Source of the DNA: Streptomyces hiroshimensis
Lineage (GTDB): Bacteria; Actinomycetota; Actinomycetes; Streptomycetales; Streptomycetaceae
DNA length: 64,000 bases
Assembly (NCBI RefSeq): GCF_014650335.1
Contig: NZ_BMUT01000011.1
Coordinates: 248,001 to 312,000, forward strand
Direction: 5' to 3'
In this document: in pieces, positions 23,126 through 30,443 of the stretch
How the letters are laid out: every line of letters starts with the position of its first letter
Position numbering within the stretch: position 1 is the stretch's first letter
The notes under the pieces: model-generated
What the model saw: only the letters and a program-made list of their open reading frames with translations
The model's database searches: none
Told to the model about the DNA's origin: nothing
Made by a program: the position numbers and the translations under genes

Positions 23126-24385
23126 TCAGCCGGTGACCGCGGCCGCCGCAGGCAGGTCCCGCAGGCGTCGCAGCGGCGAGGCCAGGAGTGGCACCGGCAC
23201 CAGCAGGATCCCGGCGGCGCACACCCATACCGCGGCGCGCGGCCCGGCCGCCTCGGCGATGCCCCCGCCGATCAGCGCGCCGAGGGGCATGGTGCCCCAC
23301 ACCATGAAGCGCAGCGTGGCGTTCATCCGGCCGAGCAGCTCGTCGGGGCACAGCAGTTGCCGGAAGCTGACCTGCGCGACGTTGTAGACGACGGCGCCGA
23401 AGAAGACGGCCGCGGAGGCGACGGCGAACCACACGGCGGAGGCGCCCCGGCCGGCCAGCGGCCACAGCAGGGCGAACGGGCCCGTGACGACCGTCGACAG
23501 CCAGATGACTCTGGCCTGGCCGACCGCGCGGGCGAGTGCTCCGGCGCACAGGGCACCGGCCAGACCGCCGACGGCCGAGGCCGACATCATCAGCCCCATG
23601 GCGCCGGGCGGCAGGTCCAGCACCCGCACCAGGAACACCGTCTGGACCGCCATGAGCATCGCGGTGAAGAAGTTGGCGAGCGCCGTGGCGCAGGCGATCA
23701 TGCGTAGGACCGGATGCCGGAAGACGAATGCGAGACCTTCCGCGATCTGGGCGCGCAGCGCGACGCCCGGTGCGGGCGCCGGCTGCGGTTCGGCGGCCCG
23801 GATGCCGCGCAGGAAGAGGGCGGACAGCACATAGCCGATCGCGTCGGCCAGCAGGGCGAAGGGTGCCCCGAGGATCTGCACCAGGGCGCCGCCCAGCCCG
23901 GGGCCCGCGACCTGGGCGGACGAACGGGCCGTTTCCAGGGCGCCGTTGCCTCCGACCAGCCGGTCACGGGGCAGGAGGGACGGAAGGTAGCTCTGGTGCG
24001 CGATGTCGAAGAAGACCGTGGCCATGCCGGTGACGAGGGCGACCACGTAGAGGTGCGCCATCGTCAGGGCCCCGGCCCAGGCGGCGAGCGGCAGGCTCGC
24101 CATCGCCGCCGCGCGGACGACGTCGGCGCGGATGAGGACCGGCAGCCGGCGCATCCGGTCCACCCACGCTCCGGCCGGCAGGCCGACCAGCAGGAACGCC
24201 GCGGTCTCGGCGGCGGTCAGCAGGCCGGCCTCCATGGGGGAGGCGTCGAGTACGACCACGGCGACCAGGGGCAGCGCCACCACGGTCACCTGGGCGCCGA
24301 TCTGGCTCACCGCGGCACCGGAAAGCAGCAAACGGAAATCCCTATTCCGTAAGAGGCCACCGCTGTGAGGCTTCATTGACAACAT
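23126..24385 (-). CDS. MFS exporter, EntS-like group
   Basis: A 419-residue, 12-helix major facilitator of the group that includes the enterobactin exporter. The N-terminus RNRDFRLLLSGAAVSQIGAQ, the loop GLPAGAWVDRMRRLPVLIRAD between helices 2 and 3 and the PSLLPRDRLVGGNGALE segment are typical. It lies upstream of the NRPS genes on the same strand and most simply exports their product or confers self-resistance. ATG at 24385 has only a weak ribosome site; ATG at 24376 is an alternative. A candidate promoter with an inverted repeat lies at 24424-24457. Confidence 0.85.
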   Translation of the reverse strand: MLSMKPHSGGLLRNRDFRLLLSGAAVSQIGAQVTVVALPLVAVVVLDASPMEAGLLTAAETAAFLLVGLPAGAWVDRMRRLPVLIRADVVRAAAMASLPLAAWAGALTMAHLYVVALVTGMATVFFDIAHQSYLPSLLPRDRLVGGNGALETARSSAQVAGPGLGGALVQILGAPFALLADAIGYVLSALFLRGIRAAEPQPAPAPGVALRAQIAEGLAFVFRHPVLRMIACATALANFFTAMLMAVQTVFLVRVLDLPPGAMGLMMSASAVGGLAGALCAGALARAVGQARVIWLSTVVTGPFALLWPLAGRGASAVWFAVASAAVFFGAVVYNVAQVSFRQLLCPDELLGRMNATLRFMVWGTMPLGALIGGGIAEAAGPRAAVWVCAAGILLVPVPLLASPLRRLRDLPAAAAVTG

Positions 24386-24703
24386 TTGGCAGACATTTGG
24401 GCATGACGATGCGCTCAGTCAAAAATGACGGATATTTTCGGTCATTAACGTTCTCAATATGGATAACTCCTCTTGACCGACCAGTGAACCGCAGGTGCCC
24501 GCCATCTGAACGGCACCAGGTGTGACCTGCGGAGGTCCGCTGCGACTGGGAGCAGAGGACCACTGGCCGGGGTGCGACAGGGGAATGTCCGGTAATCGGT
24601 GTCCGTGTACCGCAGAGCGCCCGCCCGGTCCGGCGGCCGGGCGGGGCGGGGGCGTGCCGCCGGACGCGCACGGCAGGCCCGCGATCCCTGGCATGATCGA
24701 GGG
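24386..24703. other. Divergent intergenic region, unusually A+T-rich at its left end
   Basis: This 318-bp region separates the exporter and RNase H genes. The first ~80 bp are far richer in A+T than anything nearby and hold the exporter promoter. No gene is seen, and I found no convincing RNase H promoter. Confidence 0.6.
24424..24457 (-). promoter_or_regulatory. Candidate promoter and operator of the NRPS-cluster exporter
   Basis: Minus-strand boxes TTGAGA (24452-24457) - N17 - TATCCG (24429-24434) would start transcription about 36 nt before the exporter ATG. An inverted repeat AATGAC-N11-GTCATT (24424-24446) covers the -10 box and most of the spacer, so it may bind a repressor. No regulator gene lies in the cluster. 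Confidence 0.45.
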
Positions 24704-25384
24704 ATGTCTGAACAGATCATCGCCGCCTGTGACGGGGCATCGAAGGGCAACCCCGGGCCCGCGGGCTGGGCCTGGGTCGTCGCCGACGCGACGGGCACCC
24801 CGGAGCGCTGGGAGGCCGGCCCCCTCGGCAAGGCGACCAACAACATCGCGGAGCTGACCGCCCTCGAACAGCTCCTGGAGGCCACGGACCCGGCCGTGCC
24901 GATGCAGGTGCGGATGGACTCGCAGTACGCGATGAACGCCGTCACGAAGTGGCTCCCCGGCTGGAAGCGCAACGGCTGGAAGACCTCCTCCGGTTCGCCG
25001 GTGGCCAACCGCGACCTCGTCGTGCGCATCGACGCCCTCCTCGCGGGCCGCGCCGTCGAATTCCGGTACGTGCCGGCCCACCAGGAGAACGGCGACCCCC
25101 TGAACGCCATCGCCGACCAGGCGGCGAGCGACGCGGCGTCCCTCCAGCAGGCGTCCGGCACCTCGCGGGGAGCCGGGGGCATGCCCGTGCCCGCGCCGCG
25201 CGAGGCCTCCACGGCCCGGCGCAGCGGCCCGCCGAAGAGCCGCAAGCCGCGCTCCTCCGGGACGGCGACGATCAAGGCGAAGTTCGCGGGCCGGTGCCCG
25301 TGCGGCTCGTCGTACGCGGTCGGCGAGAAGATCTCCAAGGGCGAGCGCGGGTGGGGCCACCCGTCGTGCGCGGCCGCCACGTAG
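24704..25384 (+). CDS. rnhA: Ribonuclease HI with C-terminal Cys-rich extension
   Basis: Cuts RNA in RNA-DNA hybrids. The N-terminal ~145 residues are an RNase HI domain with the catalytic set D10 (AACDGASKGNPGPAGW), E50 (NNIAELTAL), D72 (MDSQYAMN), H126 (VPAHQENGD) and D138 (NAIADQAA). After a basic, disordered linker (residues ~150-190) comes a short domain AGRCPCGSSYAVGEKI...WGHPSCAA whose Cys/His pattern could bind zinc; similar tails occur in actinomycete nucleic-acid proteins. ATG at 24704 follows GAGGG. It stands alone on its strand. Confidence 0.92.
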   Translation: MSEQIIAACDGASKGNPGPAGWAWVVADATGTPERWEAGPLGKATNNIAELTALEQLLEATDPAVPMQVRMDSQYAMNAVTKWLPGWKRNGWKTSSGSPVANRDLVVRIDALLAGRAVEFRYVPAHQENGDPLNAIADQAASDAASLQQASGTSRGAGGMPVPAPREASTARRSGPPKSRKPRSSGTATIKAKFAGRCPCGSSYAVGEKISKGERGWGHPSCAAAT

Positions 25385-25604
25385 CCGCTGCGCAAGCGCT
25401 GCTGCGTACCCGCTGCGTGACTGCCGCCCCGGTGCCCGCCGCCTCCAGGACGCCCCGTCCGGTGCAGGTGGGGTCACCGGGGCCCAGGAGGTGACCGACC
25501 GGTCCTCAGGGTCGGCTCAACCTGGCCTATGCACGACCCCTCCCCGGTGGTGGCATGGGCCGCGCGCACAGCGAGTCCGCACGGGGGAAAGAAAGGGGAA
25601 TCCC

Positions 25605-26252
25605 ATGTTCAGACCGGTGATGACCGCCGGAGCGGCCGTGGCGCTGGTGGCCGCCGCATCGTTCGCCCCCTCCTCGGCCGCCGCGGACGGGGTGCCTCCG
25701 CCGGACAGGGTCGTCATCGACGTCGTGGCGGTCAACGGCTCGGGGTGCCCGGCCGGGACGGCAGCCGTGGCGGTCGCGTCGGACAACACGGCCTTCACGG
25801 TGACGTACAGCAAGTACCTCGCCCAGGTGGGCGTCGGCGCCAAGCCGACCGACTTCCGCAAGAACTGCCAGCTCGGCCTGAACATCCACGTCCCGCAGGG
25901 CTTCACGTACGCGATCGCCAAGGCGGACTACCGGGGCTTCGCGCACCTGGAGAACGGCGCCGCCGGCCTGGAGCGGGCCAGCTACTACTTCCAGGGGATG
26001 TCCCACACCACCTCCGTCTCCCACCGCTTCGCGGGCCCGCTCAGCGACAACTGGCAGACGACGGACGTGACGGACGCGTCCGAGCTCGTCTACGCCCCCT
26101 GCGGCGCACAGCGGCTGCTCAACGTGAACACCGAACTCCGGGTGAGCGCAGGCAGCTCGGACCCGGCGAACAGCACCAGTTTCATGGAGATGGACTCCAC
26201 CGACGGCAGCGTGAGCACCCTCTACCACTTCTCGTGGAAGGAGTGCCCCTGA
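25605..26252 (+). CDS. DUF4360-type secreted protein, copy 1
   Basis: A 215-residue exported protein with a Sec signal peptide (FRPVMTAGAAVALVAAASFA, cleaved near SSAAADG). The mature part starts PPPDRVVIDVVAVNGSGCPAG and carries the conserved VGAKPTDFRKNCQ and STLYHFSWKEC blocks of the DUF4360 family; Cys residues suggest disulfides. Function is unknown. ATG at 25605 follows AAAGGGGA. The next gene is a close paralogue 60 bp downstream, so both are probably co-transcribed. Confidence 0.88.
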   Translation: MFRPVMTAGAAVALVAAASFAPSSAAADGVPPPDRVVIDVVAVNGSGCPAGTAAVAVASDNTAFTVTYSKYLAQVGVGAKPTDFRKNCQLGLNIHVPQGFTYAIAKADYRGFAHLENGAAGLERASYYFQGMSHTTSVSHRFAGPLSDNWQTTDVTDASELVYAPCGAQRLLNVNTELRVSAGSSDPANSTSFMEMDSTDGSVSTLYHFSWKECP

Positions 26253-26312
26253 CCGGCCGCCTTCGGGCACAGGTGTACGTCCGTGAATCCTGGACCAGGG
26301 GGAGGTATCTCC

Positions 26313-26960
26313 ATGTTGAGACCGGTGGTGATCGGCAGCGCGGCCGTCGCCCTGCTCGCCGCTTCGATCGTGCCGTCGTCGGCCACTGCAGACGGGGAGC
26401 CTCCGCCTGACAAGATCGTGATCGATGTCGTGGGTGTCAACGGATCGGGCTGTCCCGCCGGCACGGCCAGCGTGACCGTCAGTCCAGACAACACGGCGTT
26501 TACCGTGACATACAGCAACTATCAGGCGCAGGTGGGGGTCGGCGCGAAGCCGACCGACTTCCGGAAGAACTGCCAGCTCAGCCTGAACGTCCACGTCCCG
26601 CAGGGCTTCACGTACGCGGTCGCCAAGGCGGACTACCGCGGCTTCGCCCATCTGGAGAAGGGCGCGGCGGGCCTGGAGCGGGCCAACTACTACTTCCAGG
26701 GCATGTCGCAGACCACCTTCGTGAACCACCACTTCACGGGCCCGCTCCACGACAACTGGCAGACGTCCGACACCACGGACATCGACTCGGTGGTCTATGC
26801 GCCCTGCGGGGCCGTCCGTTACCTGAACATCAACACCGAACTGCGCGTGGACGCCGGCACGTCGGACACCACGCGGACCACGAGCTTCCTGGCGATGGAC
26901 TCGACGGACGGCAGCATCAGCACGCTCTACCACTTCGCCTGGAAACAGTGCCCCCGCTGA
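26313..26960 (+). CDS. DUF4360-type secreted protein, copy 2
   Basis: Paralogue of the preceding gene with exactly the same length (215 residues) and nearly the same sequence in blocks such as VGVGAKPTDFRKNCQL, HVPQGFTYAVAKADYRGFAH and ELRVDAGTSD. The signal peptides differ most. ATG at 26313 has GGAGG 8 nt upstream; a GTG-type start further left is not needed. The pair looks like a tandem duplication kept under selection. It ends 32 bp from the convergent sigma factor gene. Confidence 0.88.
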   Translation: MLRPVVIGSAAVALLAASIVPSSATADGEPPPDKIVIDVVGVNGSGCPAGTASVTVSPDNTAFTVTYSNYQAQVGVGAKPTDFRKNCQLSLNVHVPQGFTYAVAKADYRGFAHLEKGAAGLERANYYFQGMSQTTFVNHHFTGPLHDNWQTSDTTDIDSVVYAPCGAVRYLNINTELRVDAGTSDTTRTTSFLAMDSTDGSISTLYHFAWKQCPR

Positions 26961-26992
26961 CCCTGACCTGACCCGTCGGCAAGCGAGGCCGG

Positions 26993-27913
26993 CTAGTCCT
27001 CCCGCGCCCACGGTCGCAGCTTGTGCGGGTTGCGGACCACCCAGATCCGGGTGATGCGCCCGTCGGCGACGTCGAACGAGGCCACGGTCAGGACGACGCC
27101 GGCGCGCCGGGCCACCAGGCCCGGCGCACCGTTGACCGAGCGTTCCAGAAGTTCGAGGCCCGGTGCCTTGTCGGCGATGGCGACCATGTACCGGGCGATG
27201 CGCGCGCCCCCCTCGACCGGGCGCAGGGCGGTGCCGACGATGCCGCCGCCGTCGGCGGTCATCACGGCAGCCGGGTTGAGGAGGCCGACGAGGGCTGCGA
27301 TGTCCTTGGTCTCCCACGCCTCTTTGACCTGTCTGACCACATCCGCCTGGCCGGTCGCCGCCGGCACCGGGGCGCGCGCGGCGCTCACCCGCCGCCGGGC
27401 GGAGGCCGCCAGTTGCTTGCAGGCTGCAGGGGTGCGCCGGAGAACGCCGGCGATCTCGGCGAAGGGATACCGGAAGACGTCGTGCAGGACGAACGCGACC
27501 CGCTCGGCGGGCGTCATCGTCTCCAGGACGACGAGGAAGGCCATGGTCACCGACTCGTCCAGAACGATCTGATCGGCGGGGTCCGCACGGCCGGCGGGCT
27601 CGGCGCCGCCCGCACGGTCCCACTCGGTGCGGTCGGGCAGCGGCTCGGGCAGCCACGCGCCGGCATAGCGTTCACGGCGGGCCCGCGCCGAGCCGAGCAC
27701 ATCCAGGCAGATGCGGCCGGTCACCGTCGTCAGCCAGGCGCCGGGGGAGAGGATCTCCTCCTGCCGGCTTCGCGGCAGTCCGTACCAGCGCGCGTAGGCG
27801 TCCTGTACGGCGTCCTCGGCCTCGGTCACCGAACCGAGCAGCCGGTAGGCGACATTGATCAGCCGGCGTCGCTCGCCGGCTATCCCCTCCGCACCGGTCC
27901 CGGCACTCCCCAT
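26993..27913 (-). CDS. ECF41-type RNA polymerase sigma factor
   Basis: A 306-residue extracytoplasmic-function sigma factor. Region 2 (residues ~15-85, LINVAYRLLGSVTEAEDAVQDAYARWYGL) and region 4 (~125-180, LTPAERVAFVLHDVF-like with EIAGVLRRTPAACKQLAASAR) are followed by a SnoaL-like C-terminal domain (~190-300) with the DGGG motif and a terminal WVVRNPHKL. This extension marks the ECF41 group, where it replaces an anti-sigma factor and tunes activity. ECF41 genes usually sit beside their only target, so the divergent small membrane protein at 28014 is the likely regulon member. Confidence 0.9.
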   Translation of the reverse strand: MGSAGTGAEGIAGERRRLINVAYRLLGSVTEAEDAVQDAYARWYGLPRSRQEEILSPGAWLTTVTGRICLDVLGSARARRERYAGAWLPEPLPDRTEWDRAGGAEPAGRADPADQIVLDESVTMAFLVVLETMTPAERVAFVLHDVFRYPFAEIAGVLRRTPAACKQLAASARRRVSAARAPVPAATGQADVVRQVKEAWETKDIAALVGLLNPAAVMTADGGGIVGTALRPVEGGARIARYMVAIADKAPGLELLERSVNGAPGLVARRAGVVLTVASFDVADGRITRIWVVRNPHKLRPWARED

Positions 27914-28013
27914 GCTTCCGGTCGCCCCCTCGCCTTACCTTTCGCAGGCCCGCGTCGTCGGACTGGTGAGACCTTATCGACCCCTGCCCGAGGGCGGAAA
28001 AGAGGACTGTGAC

Positions 28014-28400
28014 ATGGCCACCGAGGTGACGACCGAGGCGACGGCGACGGAGAACGCACGGCGCGGCTCCGCGTTCCTGCAGACCGCGATCGTCCTGCAG
28101 ACCCTGACCATCTTCCTTCAGGCGGTCTCCGCCGGACTGCTGCTGACCTCGTCCTATGGGGAGACGCTGCACAGTGTCGGAGCCCGGGTGATGTACGGGG
28201 CGTCGATGCTGTACGCGCTCGCTGCGGTCCTGGCGTGGAAGCCGGGCGGCGGCTCGCCCCGGCCCGTCCGGCACGCGTCGGGATTCCTCGTACTCGCCTC
28301 GGTCCAGGTCGTGCTCGGCATCGCGCACGTCCCGTCGGTCCATCTCCCCCTGGGCGTCCTGATGTTCGGCCTGAGCGTGCTGGCCCTGGCCCGGCGCTAA
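28014..28400 (+). CDS. Small integral membrane protein beside the ECF41 sigma factor
   Basis: A 128-residue protein with about four hydrophobic helices (for example TAIVLQTLTIFLQAVSAGLL, VMYGASMLYALAAVLAW, FLVLASVQVVLGIAHV and the C-terminal LGVLMFGLSVLALA). No catalytic motif. ATG at 28014 follows AGAGGA. Divergent position next to the ECF41 factor suggests it is that factor's target, but I did not find the family's expected promoter motif. Its TAA overlaps the TAG of the convergent DUF1275 gene by 3 bp within a 4-base TAA/TAG junction. Confidence 0.75.
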   Translation: MATEVTTEATATENARRGSAFLQTAIVLQTLTIFLQAVSAGLLLTSSYGETLHSVGARVMYGASMLYALAAVLAWKPGGGSPRPVRHASGFLVLASVQVVLGIAHVPSVHLPLGVLMFGLSVLALARR

Positions 28401-29110
28401 GGTCCGGTGCGGTGGCGCGGAGTGCAGGTGAGGACGAGGGCGACGGCCAGGACGCAGGCGGACGTCACCAGGAGTACGGCGGGAGGGCGTACGGCCTCGT
28501 GGAGCATCCAGGCGCCCAGCAGCCCGCCGGCGAACATCGCCCCGACCGACGCCGTACGGCGGATCTCGGCCGCGGTGCCGGAAGGGATCCTGGAGTCGAG
28601 ACCGAAGCGGGAGGTGCCGATGAGGGCGGTCATGGTCCGGGTGATGACGGTGGTCGGCATGTCCGGCACGCTCGCCCGCAAGGTCGTGACGTTGCGCATG
28701 CCCATGGCCAGGGCGACCAGGGCCGTCACCAGGTATTGACGGAACGTCAGGGGATGGCCGTACCGCTCGATGCTCCATCCGGCCAGTCCGGCGACGGCCA
28801 GCAGTACGGACTCGGCGACCAGCGCCTCCACGAACCAGCGGCGCCCGCGGACGTCCGCGCCGGAGCTCAGCCGCGCCCCCAGGGCCGCGCCGACGGCGAA
28901 CCCCAGGAGCGACGCCGCCGACGCCGCGGCGGAGAACTCGCCGGAGCCGACGACCGCGAAGCCGAGGAAGAGCGTGTTGCCCGTCTGGACGGCGGTGAAG
29001 ACGGGGCCGAGTGCGAGGAAGCTGACCGCCTCGACCATCCCCGTCGTCACGGTCAGCGCCACCATGGCCGCCGGGAGGGTGGCACCGGGCTGCAGCTTCA
29101 CGGGTACCAC
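28397..29110 (-). CDS. DUF1275 (YoaK-type) membrane protein
   Basis: A 237-residue protein with six or seven hydrophobic helices. The motif run GMVEAVSFLALGPVFTAVQTGN near the N-terminus and the central MGMRNVTTLRASVPDMPTTV with a following Thr-rich helix are hallmarks of DUF1275/YoaK. Function of the family is unknown; transport has been suggested. GTG start at 29110. It converges on the previous gene with overlapping stop codons, so the transcripts must overlap. Confidence 0.85.
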   Translation of the reverse strand: MVPVKLQPGATLPAAMVALTVTTGMVEAVSFLALGPVFTAVQTGNTLFLGFAVVGSGEFSAAASAASLLGFAVGAALGARLSSGADVRGRRWFVEALVAESVLLAVAGLAGWSIERYGHPLTFRQYLVTALVALAMGMRNVTTLRASVPDMPTTVITRTMTALIGTSRFGLDSRIPSGTAAEIRRTASVGAMFAGGLLGAWMLHEAVRPPAVLLVTSACVLAVALVLTCTPRHRTGP

Positions 29111-29193
29111 TGTCGGCGGGCCCGCCGGGCTCCGGCGGCGATTGCGCTGTCCGTGGGCCGTTCAGGCTCCGCGCCCCGGCCTCACCTCCGGCC

Positions 29194-30255
29194 TCACCCC
29201 CGGGCCCCCGGCCCCTCGATCAGCGTGGTCAGGCCGTCCAGCATCGAGGTGAGCCCGAGCTCGAAGACCTCGTCGAGGCGCAGGTCGTAGCCGCCGCTTT
29301 CGCCGCCGCCTTCGCCTTCGCCGCTGTCGGCGAACGCCCCGATGACCTTGGCGAAGACGGGGTACCGGCCGGAGGCGGTGAGGGCGTCGAAGGCCTCGGC
29401 CTGGGAGTCCATCCACTCCTCCCCGGACAGCCCGGAGTCGCTCGCGGCCTGGGCCTCCCGCTCCAGGTGGACGGCGGTGCCCTGGACGTAGCTGTACAGC
29501 AGCACGTTCACGTCGAGCATCGTCGTCGCGGACAGGCCGTGCCCGTCGAGCGCGCCGAGCATCCACTCGGAGTAGCCGATGAGGCGGGGCACGGCGAGCG
29601 GGCGGGTGAGGGGGCCGATGTGCGCGAGCCAGGGGTGCCGGCGGTGCACCGCCCACAGCGCGCGGGCCCCGAGCTCCAGGCGCTGCCGCCAGCCGGCGGG
29701 GGCGTCCTCGGGGTAGGAGAGCTCCGCGAGCACGGCGTCGGCCATGAGGAGCACCAGGTCGTCCTTGCTGTTCACGTAGCGGTAGGGCGACATGGCGGCG
29801 ACCCCCAGACGGCCGGCGACGCCGCGCATGGAGAGCGAGGCCAGGCCTTCGGCGTCGGCGATGCCGACGGCCGCCCGGACGATGCGCTCGCGGGTCAGCT
29901 CGTGCTCGCCGCCGGGCGGGGCTGCGGCGGCGTTCTTCGGGGCGGCGTTCTTCGGTGCGGGCGCGGCGGCGGCCGCCTGCGGAGCCCGCTCCGGCCGGGG
30001 TGTCCGGGGCGGCCGCTCCGCACCCGGCCGCTCCGGGCCTGCGACCACGGTGCCCACGCGCGGCCGGGCCCGTACGAGCCCCTCCTGGCGCAGGGTGGTC
30101 AGCACCTTCGTGGCGGTGGCGAGGGCGACGTCCCAGTCCTGGGCGATCCGCCGGGTGGACGGGACGCGGTCGCCGGGGGCGAGCTCGCCGTCCGCGATGC
30201 GCCGCCGCAGTTCGGCGGCGATGCGCAGGTAGGGGGGAACCGATGTGCCGGCCAA
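29194..30255 (-). CDS. GntR-TetR fusion transcriptional regulator
   Basis: A 353-residue regulator with two DNA-binding domains. Residues ~5-75 are a GntR winged helix (PPYLRIAAELRRRIADGELA, VPSTRRIAQDWDVALATATK). A Pro/Ala linker with a KNAAPKNAA repeat follows, then a TetR-type HTH (~120-170, ERIVRAAVGIADAEGLASLS, VAAMSPYRYVNSKDDL) and a TetR_C-like helical domain. The start must be TTG at 30255: AGGAGG lies 6 nt upstream (30262-30267) and no ATG or GTG fits. It is divergent from the FAD monooxygenase, with GTAC palindromes between them, and probably controls both genes in response to a small molecule. Confidence 0.88.
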   Translation of the reverse strand: MAGTSVPPYLRIAAELRRRIADGELAPGDRVPSTRRIAQDWDVALATATKVLTTLRQEGLVRARPRVGTVVAGPERPGAERPPRTPRPERAPQAAAAAPAPKNAAPKNAAAAPPGGEHELTRERIVRAAVGIADAEGLASLSMRGVAGRLGVAAMSPYRYVNSKDDLVLLMADAVLAELSYPEDAPAGWRQRLELGARALWAVHRRHPWLAHIGPLTRPLAVPRLIGYSEWMLGALDGHGLSATTMLDVNVLLYSYVQGTAVHLEREAQAASDSGLSGEEWMDSQAEAFDALTASGRYPVFAKVIGAFADSGEGEGGGESGGYDLRLDEVFELGLTSMLDGLTTLIEGPGARG

Positions 30256-30272
30256 GGACGGCCTCCTTCTCG

Positions 30273-30286
30273 CTGTACTAGTACAG
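30273..30286. promoter_or_regulatory. Operator 1 of the GntR-TetR regulator
   Basis: Perfect 14-bp palindrome CTGTACTAGTACAG, 18 bp upstream of the regulator's TTG start. It matches the GTACTAGTAC core found again at 30319-30332; the half-site form fits GntR-family operators. Confidence 0.7.
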
Positions 30287-30318
30287 AGACTAGCAGGGGA
30301 GTGGGGTGCGAACAGCCT

Positions 30319-30332
30319 CTGTACTAGTGCAG
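30319..30332. promoter_or_regulatory. Operator 2 of the GntR-TetR regulator
   Basis: CTGTACTAGTGCAG, identical to operator 1 except for one base. The two are 46 bp apart centre to centre. It ends 15 bp before the -35 box of the divergent monooxygenase promoter. Confidence 0.68.
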
Positions 30333-30347
30333 GGCTCAAAACAACGC

Positions 30348-30376
30348 TTGTCGGAGCTGCGTGTACGGCGTACATT
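30348..30376 (+). promoter_or_regulatory. Promoter of the FAD monooxygenase with overlapping palindrome
   Basis: TTGTCG (30348-30353) - N17 - TACATT (30371-30376). A third palindrome, TGTAC-GGC-GTACA (30362-30374), overlaps spacer and -10 box, so repressor binding would block RNA polymerase. Direct 9-bp repeats of GTATGCAGC follow in the leader (about 30391-30408). Confidence 0.65.
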
Positions 30377-30443
30377 CAGATGCGTACAGCGTATGCAGCG
30401 TATGCAGCGCAGGAACGCAGAGAAGCAGAGAAAGGTGCTCGCC

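Noticed and set aside
28008..28014. ECF41-type promoter -35 motif TGTCACA (minus strand)
   Set aside because: It overlaps the start codon of the membrane protein gene and no matching downstream box is spaced correctly; likely chance.
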